Shown: positions 28,659-37,939 of the stretch, piece after piece | How the letters are laid out: each line of letters begins with the position of its first letter | Position numbering within the stretch: position 1 is the first letter of the stretch | Source: Bacilli bacterium | GTDB lineage: Bacteria > Bacillota_I > Bacilli_A > RF39 > UBA660 | Direction of reading: 5' to 3' | Assembly (NCBI GenBank): GCA_017432665.1 | Contig: JAFRIS010000036.1 | Location: 1-49,061 of the forward strand | DNA: 49,061 bases | Notes under the pieces: generated by a model | Told to the model about the DNA's origin: nothing | The model's database searches: none | The model's input: the letters and a program-made list of their open reading frames with translations, nothing else | Made by a program: the position numbers and the translations under genes

Positions 28659-28685
28659 AAAAAGATACTATTTAGTATCTTTTTT
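28658..28685. terminator. Bidirectional terminator between convergent genes
   Basis: AAAAAAGATACT / AGTATCTTTTTT forms a hairpin with an ATTT loop and A and T runs on both sides. It serves the aminopeptidase gene and the minus-strand PASTA gene. Confidence 0.85.
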
Positions 28686-30738
28686 AATTATTATTAACAA
28701 TTACTAAGCTAATAGTCTCACAAGTACTTTTAGTTTTTTCATCAATACTACCAGCATTCTTTAACATACCATTAGATAGTCCACTATCTTTTACATAATT
28801 ACAACTAAATTTAAGTTTAGGATAAGCTCCTTTAATATTAGAACATGTTGTACTTGGTACATTAGAAATTAAATCAGGGTAGATATATACAGTTACATTA
28901 GTACAATTATTAACTGGTGGTTTAGGAGTAGTATTGTTATTACTATTATTGTTACTATGATTATTAGTATTTTCTTTTCTTTCTTCTACATAACTATCTT
29001 CTTCACCGGTACTAATTGTAAGAGTTATTGTAGTACCACTAGATATTTCGCTACCAGCACTTATAGATTGATCTATTACTTTATTTTTACTATGACTACT
29101 ATTGGCATAAACAAAGCTGTAATTTAAATGAGCTTTTTCTAATTTAGCAATAGCCTCACTTTTAGTAAGTCCAATTACATTAGGAACAGTTTGTTTCTCA
29201 CCATCACTAATGAATACTGTAATAGTATCATTATTTTTAATTGTTTCTCCAGTTTTATATGAAAATTTAATTATTTCTCCAGCTTTAACAGTATCACTGA
29301 ACTCATGCTTTTCTTCATAGTTAATATTATATTTATTAGCCCAATTATAGAAATCAACTAATGATTTAAACTTAGGCATTGTTAGAGCCCCGCGAGAAAC
29401 TACTACTTTAATTACAGTTCCTTGTTCTACAACAGATCCAACTTCTTGATTAACACTTATAATATCATTTTCTTTAACATTTTCATCATATTGATCAGTA
29501 AATGTTAATTTAACTTTATTCTTAATAGCCCATTCAGTAATTTCTTCTAAACTCATGCTTTTTAAATCGGGTATTTTTACTTTAGGGCCTTTACTAATAG
29601 TAACTCCAATTATTTCTCCATTAACATGGACAGTCTCACCAGCCGCAATTGTTTGCTTCATAGCTAATCCACGTTTAATCTTTTTAGAGAAGTCACTATC
29701 AAATTCATATAATAATTGGTGTTGTTTCATATAGAATTCTACTTCAAATTTACTCTTGTTAGTAAAATCAATTAAAGTAACTTCAGAAAATCCTAATTCT
29801 TCTCCAAAAGAGAATGTTAATTTTAATTCATCACTTCTTTTTAAATTACCACTAGCACTTTGTTCAATAACTGTATCTTTTGCTTTATCGCTTTCTACAA
29901 ATTCTACAATTACATTACTTAGATAATTGTCTTTAACGAAATCAATAACTCTTTCATCATCCCAAGTAAGCATACTAGGTACAATAATTTCTTTATTAGG
30001 ATTTGGTCCTTCACTAACCGCAATAGTAATCTCTTTGACTTTATTTAGATTAGTACCGCTCTTAACATCTTGACTAATGACATTATACTCTTCAATCATG
30101 TCACTATATTCATACTCTTGATTAATCTTAATATTATTTTTACTAGCCCATTTAATTACATCAGTAATACTTTTTCCTTGAAAGTTTTCTACTGTACTAA
30201 TAGGAGTACTAACAATATTAACATGATTATTAAGATTTAATAAGAAATAAGCGAGTAATAATAATCCACTTATAAAGATAGTACTTTTACTTTTACGATG
30301 ATAACTAATAGAAATAGTTACGAAGAAAATAGTAAATATTGTTAGAATTAAACCGCTAATTAAATCATAAATACTATTATTTTTATCTAAGACATTTATT
30401 ACAAAAGAACCTAAGGCAACTAATAATAGGATTATTAGGAAAAAGTGTACTAATGGATGTTTCTTAACTTTAGTTTTTTCTTCTTTTGAAACATCTTCTC
30501 CAAGCAATTCTTTTATTTCATTGGTATTCATTGTCTTAGTAGTAGATTCCGTTTTTTTATTTTCAACTTTTTCTATTTTTTTAGTATTCTCAGAAGCTTT
30601 TTTCTTAGTAGTTTTCTTTTTCTTTTCTTCTACAAAGTCAGTTGATATATCATTTTCTTTTTCAATTTTTACTTCTTTTTTAGGCTTACTAGTAGTAGTC
30701 TTTTTAGAAGTACTTTTAGTATTCTTTTTGTTGGCCAT
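28684..30738 (-). CDS. Membrane protein with six PASTA domains and no kinase domain
   Basis: A 684-residue protein. The first 90 residues are a Lys/Thr/Glu-rich cytoplasmic stretch with no kinase motif. About three membrane segments follow (95-117, 123-145, 152-168). Six PASTA-like modules can be read (about 178-243, 249-312, 318-382, 385-448, 452-512, 515-576), with the sixth the clearest (VPNVIGLTKSEAIAKL). After an Asn-rich linker, the last 75 residues hold four Cys (612, 632, 646, 673) that could form disulfides. PASTA domains usually sit on Ser/Thr kinases or penicillin-binding proteins and contact peptidoglycan, so this may be a wall-sensing or scaffold protein. GGAGGTG precedes the ATG. 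Confidence 0.87.
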   Translation of the reverse strand: MANKKNTKSTSKKTTTSKPKKEVKIEKENDISTDFVEEKKKKTTKKKASENTKKIEKVENKKTESTTKTMNTNEIKELLGEDVSKEEKTKVKKHPLVHFFLIILLLVALGSFVINVLDKNNSIYDLISGLILTIFTIFFVTISISYHRKSKSTIFISGLLLLAYFLLNLNNHVNIVSTPISTVENFQGKSITDVIKWASKNNIKINQEYEYSDMIEEYNVISQDVKSGTNLNKVKEITIAVSEGPNPNKEIIVPSMLTWDDERVIDFVKDNYLSNVIVEFVESDKAKDTVIEQSASGNLKRSDELKLTFSFGEELGFSEVTLIDFTNKSKFEVEFYMKQHQLLYEFDSDFSKKIKRGLAMKQTIAAGETVHVNGEIIGVTISKGPKVKIPDLKSMSLEEITEWAIKNKVKLTFTDQYDENVKENDIISVNQEVGSVVEQGTVIKVVVSRGALTMPKFKSLVDFYNWANKYNINYEEKHEFSDTVKAGEIIKFSYKTGETIKNNDTITVFISDGEKQTVPNVIGLTKSEAIAKLEKAHLNYSFVYANSSHSKNKVIDQSISAGSEISSGTTITLTISTGEEDSYVEERKENTNNHSNNNSNNNTTPKPPVNNCTNVTVYIYPDLISNVPSTTCSNIKGAYPKLKFSCNYVKDSGLSNGMLKNAGSIDEKTKSTCETISLVIVNNN

Positions 30739-30760
30739 AAAACACCTCCATACTATAATA

Positions 30761-30789
30761 ATTATATAATAAATAACTAAAAATATAAA
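30761..30789 (-). promoter_or_regulatory. Probable promoter of the PASTA gene
   Basis: On the minus strand, TTTATA (30789-30784) and TATAAT (30766-30761) are spaced by 17 bases. The region is very AT-rich, so chance matches are easy. Confidence 0.5.
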
Positions 30790-30846
30790 TAAATCGCGAC
30801 TTCTATCTGTAAAGAACTGTCTATTATAGAAATAAAAAGGGAAGTA

Positions 30847-30855
30847 TGCTATAAT
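30847..30855 (+). promoter_or_regulatory. Extended -10 promoter of the glycopolymer locus
   Basis: TGCTATAAT lies 31 bases before the first ATG of the locus; no strong -35 box is seen. Confidence 0.6.
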
Positions 30856-30886
30856 TTTGATAGAAAAGAACGAATAGGATGATAAT

Positions 30887-33196
30887 ATGACTAATTTTAT
30901 TAAAAAGAATATAGGCCTAATAATCGCAGTGTTTATTGTACTAGGCCCAGTTATTGACTTACTAACTGGTTTATGTCTTCATATGTTAAATATTAATCTT
31001 ACATTAGGTATTATTCTAAGAGTATTATTTCTATTATTTATTTGTTATACTACAGTTTTTATTTATCATAAAAGGAAACTATTATGGCCATATTTATTAA
31101 TAGGTATTTATGGAATATTTTATGTGATAGGAATCATTTGTTATAAAAATGGAGTAGGTTTATTTTCTGAAATACAAGGATTAGTTAAGGTGTTTTATTT
31201 CCCAATTTTATTCTTATCTTTATATAGTATTAGAGATGAAATTAATATTAGTAAGATGACCTTGTTCACGACACTATTTTTATATTTAATTTTTATATTT
31301 GTACCAATCTTATTAGGAGTAGGTTTTGAAACTTATAAGATTACTAAAGCAGGTACATTAGGTTTTTATAATTCAGCTAATGAAATAAGTGGAATTATCT
31401 CTCTATTAACTCCAATTATGTTTACTGTTTTAGTATCTTCTAGAAAGATAGTTCCTAAAATGTTATTAGGTTTAATGTACTTCGTTGTTATATTAATGAT
31501 AGGTACTAAGACACCTTTAATATCATTAACTATCACAGTTATGGCTATTATCATATATTTATGGCGAGATTACTTTATAAAAAAACAATATAAAAAAATT
31601 CTTATCTCAGTCATAGTATTATTAGTGGGAGTAAGTGCTTTATTAGTAATAATTCCTAAAACTAATTTTTATAAAAATATTGAGACCCATTTAAACTATT
31701 TAGAATTAGAAAATGTAGGAGAAGTATTTGAAGATGAAGAATTAGTGGATCATTTTATCTTTAGCCAAAGATTAACCTTCTTAGATAGAAAAGCCACTTT
31801 ATATCGTAAAGCAAATGTTTATCAAAAACTATTTGGAATAGGTTATTTAAAGAAAAATGGTAAACCTACTAAGTTAATAGAAATGGATTACTTTGATATT
31901 TTTTATAATCATGGAATAATTGGATTCTTAATCTTCTTTAGTATAACTTTATATGTATTATGGAAAGTATTAAGAAAAGAAAAGACTCTTAATTTTGAAA
32001 GTTATATGACTTTTATTAGTTTATTATTAATTATTTTCTTATCATTCTTTACGGGTCATATTATTACTGCTCCAGCAGTAAGTTTAATTGCAATTATATT
32101 AATTCTAGGGTTTCCTAAACGTAAGAAGAAAAGACTATTATTTACTTCATATAGTATGGATGTAGGTGGAATAGAGAAAGCTTTATTGAATTTAGTTAAT
32201 AGAATAAATACTGATAAATATGATGTAACTATTGTTTTAGAAAAGAAGCATGGGGTTTTCTTAGATAAAATTAAAGATGAAGTTAGAGTAGAAGAGTGCA
32301 AAGTAAGTAATAATAAAAATGTCTTATTAAGAAAATTAATTAATGGTACTCATAAACTAGTATTTAAAATATTTGAATATCATAATTATGACTTTAGTTG
32401 TTGTTACGCAACATATAGTTATAGTAGTTCAAAACTAGCGTTAATGTCTTCTAAGAATACGGCTTTCTATGTTCATAATGACTATCGTACTATTTATAAG
32501 AATGATGCAGACTTCTATGAATTCTTTAATAGTAGAGAGATAAATAGATATAAAAATATTATCTTTGTATCTAATGAAAATAGAGAAGGTTTTGTTAAAA
32601 AGTATCCTGAATTAAAGAAGAGATGTAGAGTCTTTAATAATTTTATTAATACTGAAGAAATTATTAAACAGAGTCAAGAAAACATCAAGGAGAAAAAAGA
32701 TAAGAAACACACATTATTTATGTTTGTTGGAAGATTAGATGATGATGCAAAGAAAATTTCTCGTCAAATTAATTTAGTAAAAGAAATAGATGATATTGAT
32801 TTATGGATCATAGGAGATGGTCCTGATCGTCACAAATATGAAAAAGAAGTTAAAGATAATAAATTAGAGAAAAGAGTAACTTTTATGGGTAAAAAGTCTA
32901 ATCCATTCCCATATATGGCTCAAGCAGATTATGTAATTTTAACTTCTGATTATGAAGGTTTTCCAGTAACTTATTTAGAAGCAATTACTCTAAATAAAGA
33001 TATTATTACGACATTCCCAACTAGTGATGATCAAGTTGATATTCATGAATATGGCTATGTTATTAGTAAAGATCAAACTAAGATGGTTAAAGAAGTAAAA
33101 GATATCTTAAAAAAGAAAAAATCTAGACTAGAAATTGATTTGGAAGCTGGTCAAGTAGAAAGAATGAAACAATTAGAAAAAATATTTAATGAATAG
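30887..33196 (+). CDS. O-antigen ligase-like membrane protein fused to a GT4 glycosyltransferase
   Basis: A 769-residue protein in two parts. Residues 1-410 hold about ten to twelve membrane segments with a large outer loop (about 265-345), the layout of the O-antigen ligase/polymerase (WaaL/Wzy) family. Residues 416-769 form a cytoplasmic GT-B glycosyltransferase of family 4, with SYSMDVGGIEKAL, FVGRLDDDAKK, LWIIGDGPDRH and the donor-binding SDYEGFPVTYLEA. A polymerase/ligase and a cytoplasmic transferase in one chain is uncommon. It would tie chain building inside to transfer outside. It is first in the locus; the GT2 gene starts 9 bases after its stop. Confidence 0.86.
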   Translation: MTNFIKKNIGLIIAVFIVLGPVIDLLTGLCLHMLNINLTLGIILRVLFLLFICYTTVFIYHKRKLLWPYLLIGIYGIFYVIGIICYKNGVGLFSEIQGLVKVFYFPILFLSLYSIRDEINISKMTLFTTLFLYLIFIFVPILLGVGFETYKITKAGTLGFYNSANEISGIISLLTPIMFTVLVSSRKIVPKMLLGLMYFVVILMIGTKTPLISLTITVMAIIIYLWRDYFIKKQYKKILISVIVLLVGVSALLVIIPKTNFYKNIETHLNYLELENVGEVFEDEELVDHFIFSQRLTFLDRKATLYRKANVYQKLFGIGYLKKNGKPTKLIEMDYFDIFYNHGIIGFLIFFSITLYVLWKVLRKEKTLNFESYMTFISLLLIIFLSFFTGHIITAPAVSLIAIILILGFPKRKKKRLLFTSYSMDVGGIEKALLNLVNRINTDKYDVTIVLEKKHGVFLDKIKDEVRVEECKVSNNKNVLLRKLINGTHKLVFKIFEYHNYDFSCCYATYSYSSSKLALMSSKNTAFYVHNDYRTIYKNDADFYEFFNSREINRYKNIIFVSNENREGFVKKYPELKKRCRVFNNFINTEEIIKQSQENIKEKKDKKHTLFMFVGRLDDDAKKISRQINLVKEIDDIDLWIIGDGPDRHKYEKEVKDNKLEKRVTFMGKKSNPFPYMAQADYVILTSDYEGFPVTYLEAITLNKDIITTFPTSDDQVDIHEYGYVISKDQTKMVKEVKDILKKKKSRLEIDLEAGQVERMKQLEKIFNE

Positions 33197-33205
33197 AGGT
33201 GTAGT

Positions 33206-34126
33206 ATGCCTAAATTTAGTATAGTTATTCCTGCTTATAATGTAGAACAATACATTGGTAGATGTTTAGAAAGTGTTTTTAATCAAACTAGTAAAGACTA
33301 CGAAGTTATTGTCGTTGATGATGGTTGTACTGATAAAAGTATTGAAATTGCCAAAGACTATGATGTAAAGATTGTTACTAGTAAGCATGTAAGTGTCAGC
33401 GAAGCTAGAAACCTTGGCGCTAAGAAAGCTAAAGGAGAATACTTACTATTCTTAGATAGTGATGATTATTGGGATAAAGACTTGTTAAAGGAAATAAAAA
33501 AATCATTAGATAATAATCCTGATTTAGTAAGATTCCAAGTGCGAACAGTTACTAATAATTATGAAACTGTAGATTATGAAGAAACTACTTTTAAAGGAAA
33601 AACAGGAGTAGAAGCATTTGCTATTATTTCTAGATTTCATTTTGTTGAAAGTGTTTGGTGTTATGCCATAAAACGAGAATATTATGAAAAAGAAAAGTTT
33701 AGTTTTGCTAAAGGTAAGGTTCACGAAGACTTTGGTTTAACTCCATTAATAATTATTAAAGCTGGTAAAGTAAACTCAATTAATTATATTGGTTATAATT
33801 ATTATCGTCGTCAAGGTAGTATTATGAATCAACCTGATTATGAATGGACTAAGCATAAAGTAAATGATTTTTATAATCACTATTTGTTTTTAAGTAAAGA
33901 AATAAATAAGACTGATTTAGATAGTAAGCTATTTAAAAGTTTTATTGCGAATAGTTTGATTTTAAAAATATGTGAATTAAAAGGAAAAGATTATTTAGAA
34001 TATAAAAAGAAATTAAAAGAACATCGAGTTTATGATTATTTATTAACTAATACTTTTGGTAGAAAAATAAAGAAATTATTGTTCATGATAAGTCCAAAAT
34101 TTACCAACAAATTAATTAACAAGTAG
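33206..34126 (+). CDS. GT2-family glycosyltransferase
   Basis: A 306-residue cytoplasmic glycosyltransferase with a GT-A fold. The N-terminal IVIPAYNVEQYIGRCLESVFNQT, the VVDDGCTDKS nucleotide-binding motif and the LFLDSDDYW DxD motif are typical. The acceptor region is EDFGLTPLII and the C-terminus is helical. The sugar transferred cannot be read. AGAGGTG lies before ATG 33206. Operon spacing to both neighbours is 9-12 bases. Confidence 0.92.
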   Translation: MPKFSIVIPAYNVEQYIGRCLESVFNQTSKDYEVIVVDDGCTDKSIEIAKDYDVKIVTSKHVSVSEARNLGAKKAKGEYLLFLDSDDYWDKDLLKEIKKSLDNNPDLVRFQVRTVTNNYETVDYEETTFKGKTGVEAFAIISRFHFVESVWCYAIKREYYEKEKFSFAKGKVHEDFGLTPLIIIKAGKVNSINYIGYNYYRRQGSIMNQPDYEWTKHKVNDFYNHYLFLSKEINKTDLDSKLFKSFIANSLILKICELKGKDYLEYKKKLKEHRVYDYLLTNTFGRKIKKLLFMISPKFTNKLINK

Positions 34127-34138
34127 AAAGGAAACAAT

Positions 34139-36226
34139 ATGATTAACGGATATGATTTTGATGAAACAATTTATGATGGTGACTCTTCAGTAGACTTTTA
34201 TAAGTATTCTCTAAAGAGAAATAAAAAAGTATTATTACAACTTCCAATACAAATATTTGGAGTAATGTTATATATACTAAAGATAATTGATAAAACCAAA
34301 TTTAAAGAGTATGTTTTCTCATTTTTAAAGAGAATAGATAATGTAGATGATTATATTAAAGACTTTTGGAAGAGTCATTATAAAAATATAAAACCTTGGT
34401 ATTTAGAACAAAAACAATCTACCGATGTGATAATATCTGCTTCTCCTGAATTTTTATTAAAACCCTTAGAAAAGAAATTAAAGGTAAAAGTAATTGCGAG
34501 TAGAGTAGATAAAAAAACAGGAAAGTTCTTATCTAAAAACTGTCATGATCATGAAAAAGTAAAAAGATTTCATGAAGAAGAAAAGAATAAAAAGTTAAAG
34601 GCTTTCTATTCTGACTCAATGGTTGATAAACCAATCATGGACATCTCGAAAGATGCTTATCTTGTAAGAAAAGATATTGTTTATAATTTAAAAGAAGATA
34701 GAGAAGGTAAGATTTCTAAATATTTAAAAATTGACAAGAAATTGTATAAAGCCGTAATTCTATTCTTAGTAATTCCAATAATAATTCAATTGTTTTTTTG
34801 GTACAATAGATTGATATCAATACCAGGTATTATTTTGTTGTTAATCGCAACATATCTTGTATTTAAAAAATATAAAGTTTTAGATTTTGATGATTATTAT
34901 AAAATATTTAATAAGAAAAAGATTATTATTTTAATACTATTAATTGTAATAATAAATGTATTATCTGGAGCTGGAGGAATCTTTCCTCAAAACTGGGACT
35001 ATCATAGTCGTAATGCTATATTTAGAGATTTAATTGAAAGTTCTTGGCCTGTTAGATATGATTATTCATCTCTTCCATTTGAACAAAGTAAAATTGGTAA
35101 TAGTGGAATATTAAATTATTATTTTGCTTTTTGGTTACCAGGTGCCATAGTTGGTAAAATTACTAATTTTAAAATAGCAAGTTTATTTATGCTATTGTGG
35201 CAAATAATAGGAGTAACTTTATTCTTCTATTACGTTTGTCGTTTCTTTAGAAATACAAAGTATAGATATTATTTCATATTTATTGCATTTGGTGGATTAA
35301 ATGTAATTGGATATATAATAATGAATAAATATTGGGGATTTCCAATACATCCAATAGGAAGTACACATATTGATACAAGTATGGGATTATTTTGTATGTC
35401 ATCTTTTGTTACTCAACTATTCTGGGTATTTAATCAAAGTATTCCTGCTTGGATAGTGGTGATGCTATTTTTGCAAGAAAAAGACTATCGAATATGTGGT
35501 TACTTATTTGCTTTATTAGTTCCCTTTGCTCCATTTCCAATGGTTGGATTTTTATACATAATAATGTGTATGATAATCTTTGGAAAGAATTTAGATAAAA
35601 TTATTGATTTGAATAGAATCAAAGAACTAATTTCTATAGAAAACATTTTTGGTTGTTTAGCAGTATTACCAATGGTTTTTATGTATACTTTAAATAAGTC
35701 TAGTAAAGGAAGTTATATATTATATGCTATGGAAAGTGGTCGAGAGAAAGAACTAATATTTAGCTATATAATGTTTGTTTTACTAGAATTTCTTGTATAC
35801 ATAGTAATTATTAATAAAAAGAATTATAAGTATATTATTATGTGTTTTGCTTTCTTTACTGTTATCTCATTATTCTATATCGGAGGAGCTGATTTAGGTA
35901 ATAGAGCAACAATTCCATTATTAATTGTTTTATACTTGTTAGTATGTGATAGATTAAATATTATTGATAAAGTAAATAAAAAGGAAATGCTTGTTCAGAA
36001 AGCAACAATTGTAATACTTTTAGTTGCTTCAGTTACAAATTTTAATGAGATATATAGATCAGTAGAAAATGAAATATCATATCGTAAAATCAATAAATCT
36101 AATTTCGCAGATTCATATTATTCATTTAAGACATTTGAAGGTAAAGAATGTGCTAGATTTATAACTAATTTTATAGTTAAAGATGATAAAACAAATAAAA
36201 AATTACAATGGCTTATGAGAAAATAA
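34139..36226 (+). CDS. HAD phosphatase fused to a GT-C-like polytopic membrane protein
   Basis: A 695-residue protein. Residues 1-195 form a complete HAD phosphatase: motif I DFDET (Asp6, Asp8), motif II IISASPEF, the motif III Lys near HEKVKRF and motif IV YSDSMVDKP (Asp159, Asp163). From about residue 204 there are ten or more membrane segments with a GT-C-type first outer loop, NWDYHSRN (Asp287), as in enzymes that use polyprenyl-phosphate sugars. Two genes downstream is a UbiA-family enzyme of the phosphoribosyl-polyprenol type. The HAD part is therefore a candidate for removing the 5-phosphate of polyprenyl-phosphoryl-phosphoribose, with the GT-C part using the product. Domain calls are firm; the pathway is inferred. 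Confidence 0.85.
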   Translation: MINGYDFDETIYDGDSSVDFYKYSLKRNKKVLLQLPIQIFGVMLYILKIIDKTKFKEYVFSFLKRIDNVDDYIKDFWKSHYKNIKPWYLEQKQSTDVIISASPEFLLKPLEKKLKVKVIASRVDKKTGKFLSKNCHDHEKVKRFHEEEKNKKLKAFYSDSMVDKPIMDISKDAYLVRKDIVYNLKEDREGKISKYLKIDKKLYKAVILFLVIPIIIQLFFWYNRLISIPGIILLLIATYLVFKKYKVLDFDDYYKIFNKKKIIILILLIVIINVLSGAGGIFPQNWDYHSRNAIFRDLIESSWPVRYDYSSLPFEQSKIGNSGILNYYFAFWLPGAIVGKITNFKIASLFMLLWQIIGVTLFFYYVCRFFRNTKYRYYFIFIAFGGLNVIGYIIMNKYWGFPIHPIGSTHIDTSMGLFCMSSFVTQLFWVFNQSIPAWIVVMLFLQEKDYRICGYLFALLVPFAPFPMVGFLYIIMCMIIFGKNLDKIIDLNRIKELISIENIFGCLAVLPMVFMYTLNKSSKGSYILYAMESGREKELIFSYIMFVLLEFLVYIVIINKKNYKYIIMCFAFFTVISLFYIGGADLGNRATIPLLIVLYLLVCDRLNIIDKVNKKEMLVQKATIVILLVASVTNFNEIYRSVENEISYRKINKSNFADSYYSFKTFEGKECARFITNFIVKDDKTNKKLQWLMRK

Positions 36227-36250
36227 ATAAAAAAAGAGAGTAGTGAGAAT

Positions 36251-37939
36251 ATGAAAAAAGAGTTTTTTAAATTGAAAAATAAATCAATGACTTTGTTTTT
36301 TATGTTATGTATGTATTTCTTATGCATCTTAGTGTTATACTCTATATTTCAAATATTGAATATTAATAGTGTTTTACCACTAATTGGCATAGTATCTATC
36401 GTTATTCCAATTATATATATTTTGAAAAAAGAAAGAAATATTGCTTTAGCTATAATCTTTTTATTAATAGTGACTATTATACCTTTTTTAAGTACTAAAA
36501 TATATGATTTGTCAATTGATGGTAATTCATACCATAAAACTGCTATTGCTTATATAAAGAATGGTTGGAATCCATTATATGAAAACGCTAGAGATTTTCA
36601 AAAGCATAATTCTAATGTTATTCCAATTGATAAGAAATCAAAGGTAGATGTTTGGATTGAACATTATCCAAAAGCATCTTGGATTTATGCTGCCACAATG
36701 TATAGTTTAACTGGTTGTATAGAAGCAGGAAAAGCCTTAATTATTATACTAAGTATTATGTTAATAATTATTACTTATAACATATTAAGAAAAATATTAG
36801 ATAAAAATTGGAGTATAGTATTTACTGCTTTCTTAGCTTTAAATCCAATTGTTTTATCACAAATATTTACATATTATGTCGATGGAATTATGGGAATATG
36901 TTTCTTAATTCAATTACTATTATTATTCATGGTTGATCCAAAGAAGAAACCAGATATTCCATTGTGGATTTCTATTGTATCAATATGTGCAATTTTCTGT
37001 AATTTGAAATTTACTGGATTAATGTGTTCAGGAGTAATAGCTGCAGTATTTTATTTCTATTGGTTAATAAGATATAAAGATATAAAAATATTTAAGAAAT
37101 TAACTATTTTATTCTCAATTGTATATATAGTATCAGTATTTCTTGTAGGATCTAATTCATATGTTAAGAATACAATTGATCATATGAATCCGTTATATCC
37201 ATTAATAGGTAAAAATAAGATTGATATTGTTACTACCATGCAACCAAAAGATTTTGCTAAAATGAGCAAGTTTGAAAAATGGTATTATTCTATGTTCTCT
37301 AAAACGGAAAACACAAATTATTATCAAAAGAGGCCTACTCTAAAGAATCCATTTATGATATATAAATCAGAACTTGATGCTTTATATATACCAGATACTA
37401 GAATAGGTGGATTCGGACCTTTATTTGCATTATCTTTTATCTTGTCGCTCATTGTATTTATTCCAATGTTTATTATATTTATGAAGAAAGAAAAAAAGAA
37501 TTTACAATACATTCTAATACCTATCGGTACTACTTTAATAACAATGCTATTACTAGGTGAGAGTTGGTGGGCAAGGTATGTTCCTCATTTCTATTATTTA
37601 GTTATAGGAAGCTTTATATTAAGTGTTTATTTGAAAAAATACATTAAACATTCTAAGTTTCATATGACAATTAACATAATTTGTTTATTAGTAGTATTTA
37701 TTAATTTATGTATCTTTGGGAGAATAGTAAAAGATAGTATAATAGTAGCTTATAAAAATAATAAAGATTTAGCGGAGTTAAAGTATACTGATGATTTAAA
37801 AATATATTTTGATGATGAAGAGTATGGATACCAATATCTTCTGAATGATAAGGGAATAAAATATACTAAAGTAGAAATGGATAATCAAAAGAATTTTGAA
37901 TACAAATTTAGTTGGAGACTTGAGGTGAAAAGAAAATGA
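36251..37939 (+). CDS. GT-C-like polytopic membrane glycosyltransferase
   Basis: A 562-residue membrane protein with about eleven hydrophobic segments. A first outer loop contains YDLSIDGNSYH (Asp86, Asp90), and a long loop later holds WIEHYPKASW. This arrangement matches GT-C enzymes, which transfer sugars from polyprenyl-phosphate donors outside the membrane, although no precise family can be named. The C-terminal 60 residues are soluble. It ends in TGA overlapping the ATG of the UbiA gene (ATGA), so it is tightly coupled to the presumed donor-making enzyme. Confidence 0.72.
   Translation: MKKEFFKLKNKSMTLFFMLCMYFLCILVLYSIFQILNINSVLPLIGIVSIVIPIIYILKKERNIALAIIFLLIVTIIPFLSTKIYDLSIDGNSYHKTAIAYIKNGWNPLYENARDFQKHNSNVIPIDKKSKVDVWIEHYPKASWIYAATMYSLTGCIEAGKALIIILSIMLIIITYNILRKILDKNWSIVFTAFLALNPIVLSQIFTYYVDGIMGICFLIQLLLLFMVDPKKKPDIPLWISIVSICAIFCNLKFTGLMCSGVIAAVFYFYWLIRYKDIKIFKKLTILFSIVYIVSVFLVGSNSYVKNTIDHMNPLYPLIGKNKIDIVTTMQPKDFAKMSKFEKWYYSMFSKTENTNYYQKRPTLKNPFMIYKSELDALYIPDTRIGGFGPLFALSFILSLIVFIPMFIIFMKKEKKNLQYILIPIGTTLITMLLLGESWWARYVPHFYYLVIGSFILSVYLKKYIKHSKFHMTINIICLLVVFINLCIFGRIVKDSIIVAYKNNKDLAELKYTDDLKIYFDDEEYGYQYLLNDKGIKYTKVEMDNQKNFEYKFSWRLEVKRK

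Noticed and set aside
28684-30738. Ser/Thr kinase of the PrkC type
   Set aside because: The PASTA array suggested it, but the N-terminal 90 residues are Lys-rich with no glycine loop, HRD or DFG motif.
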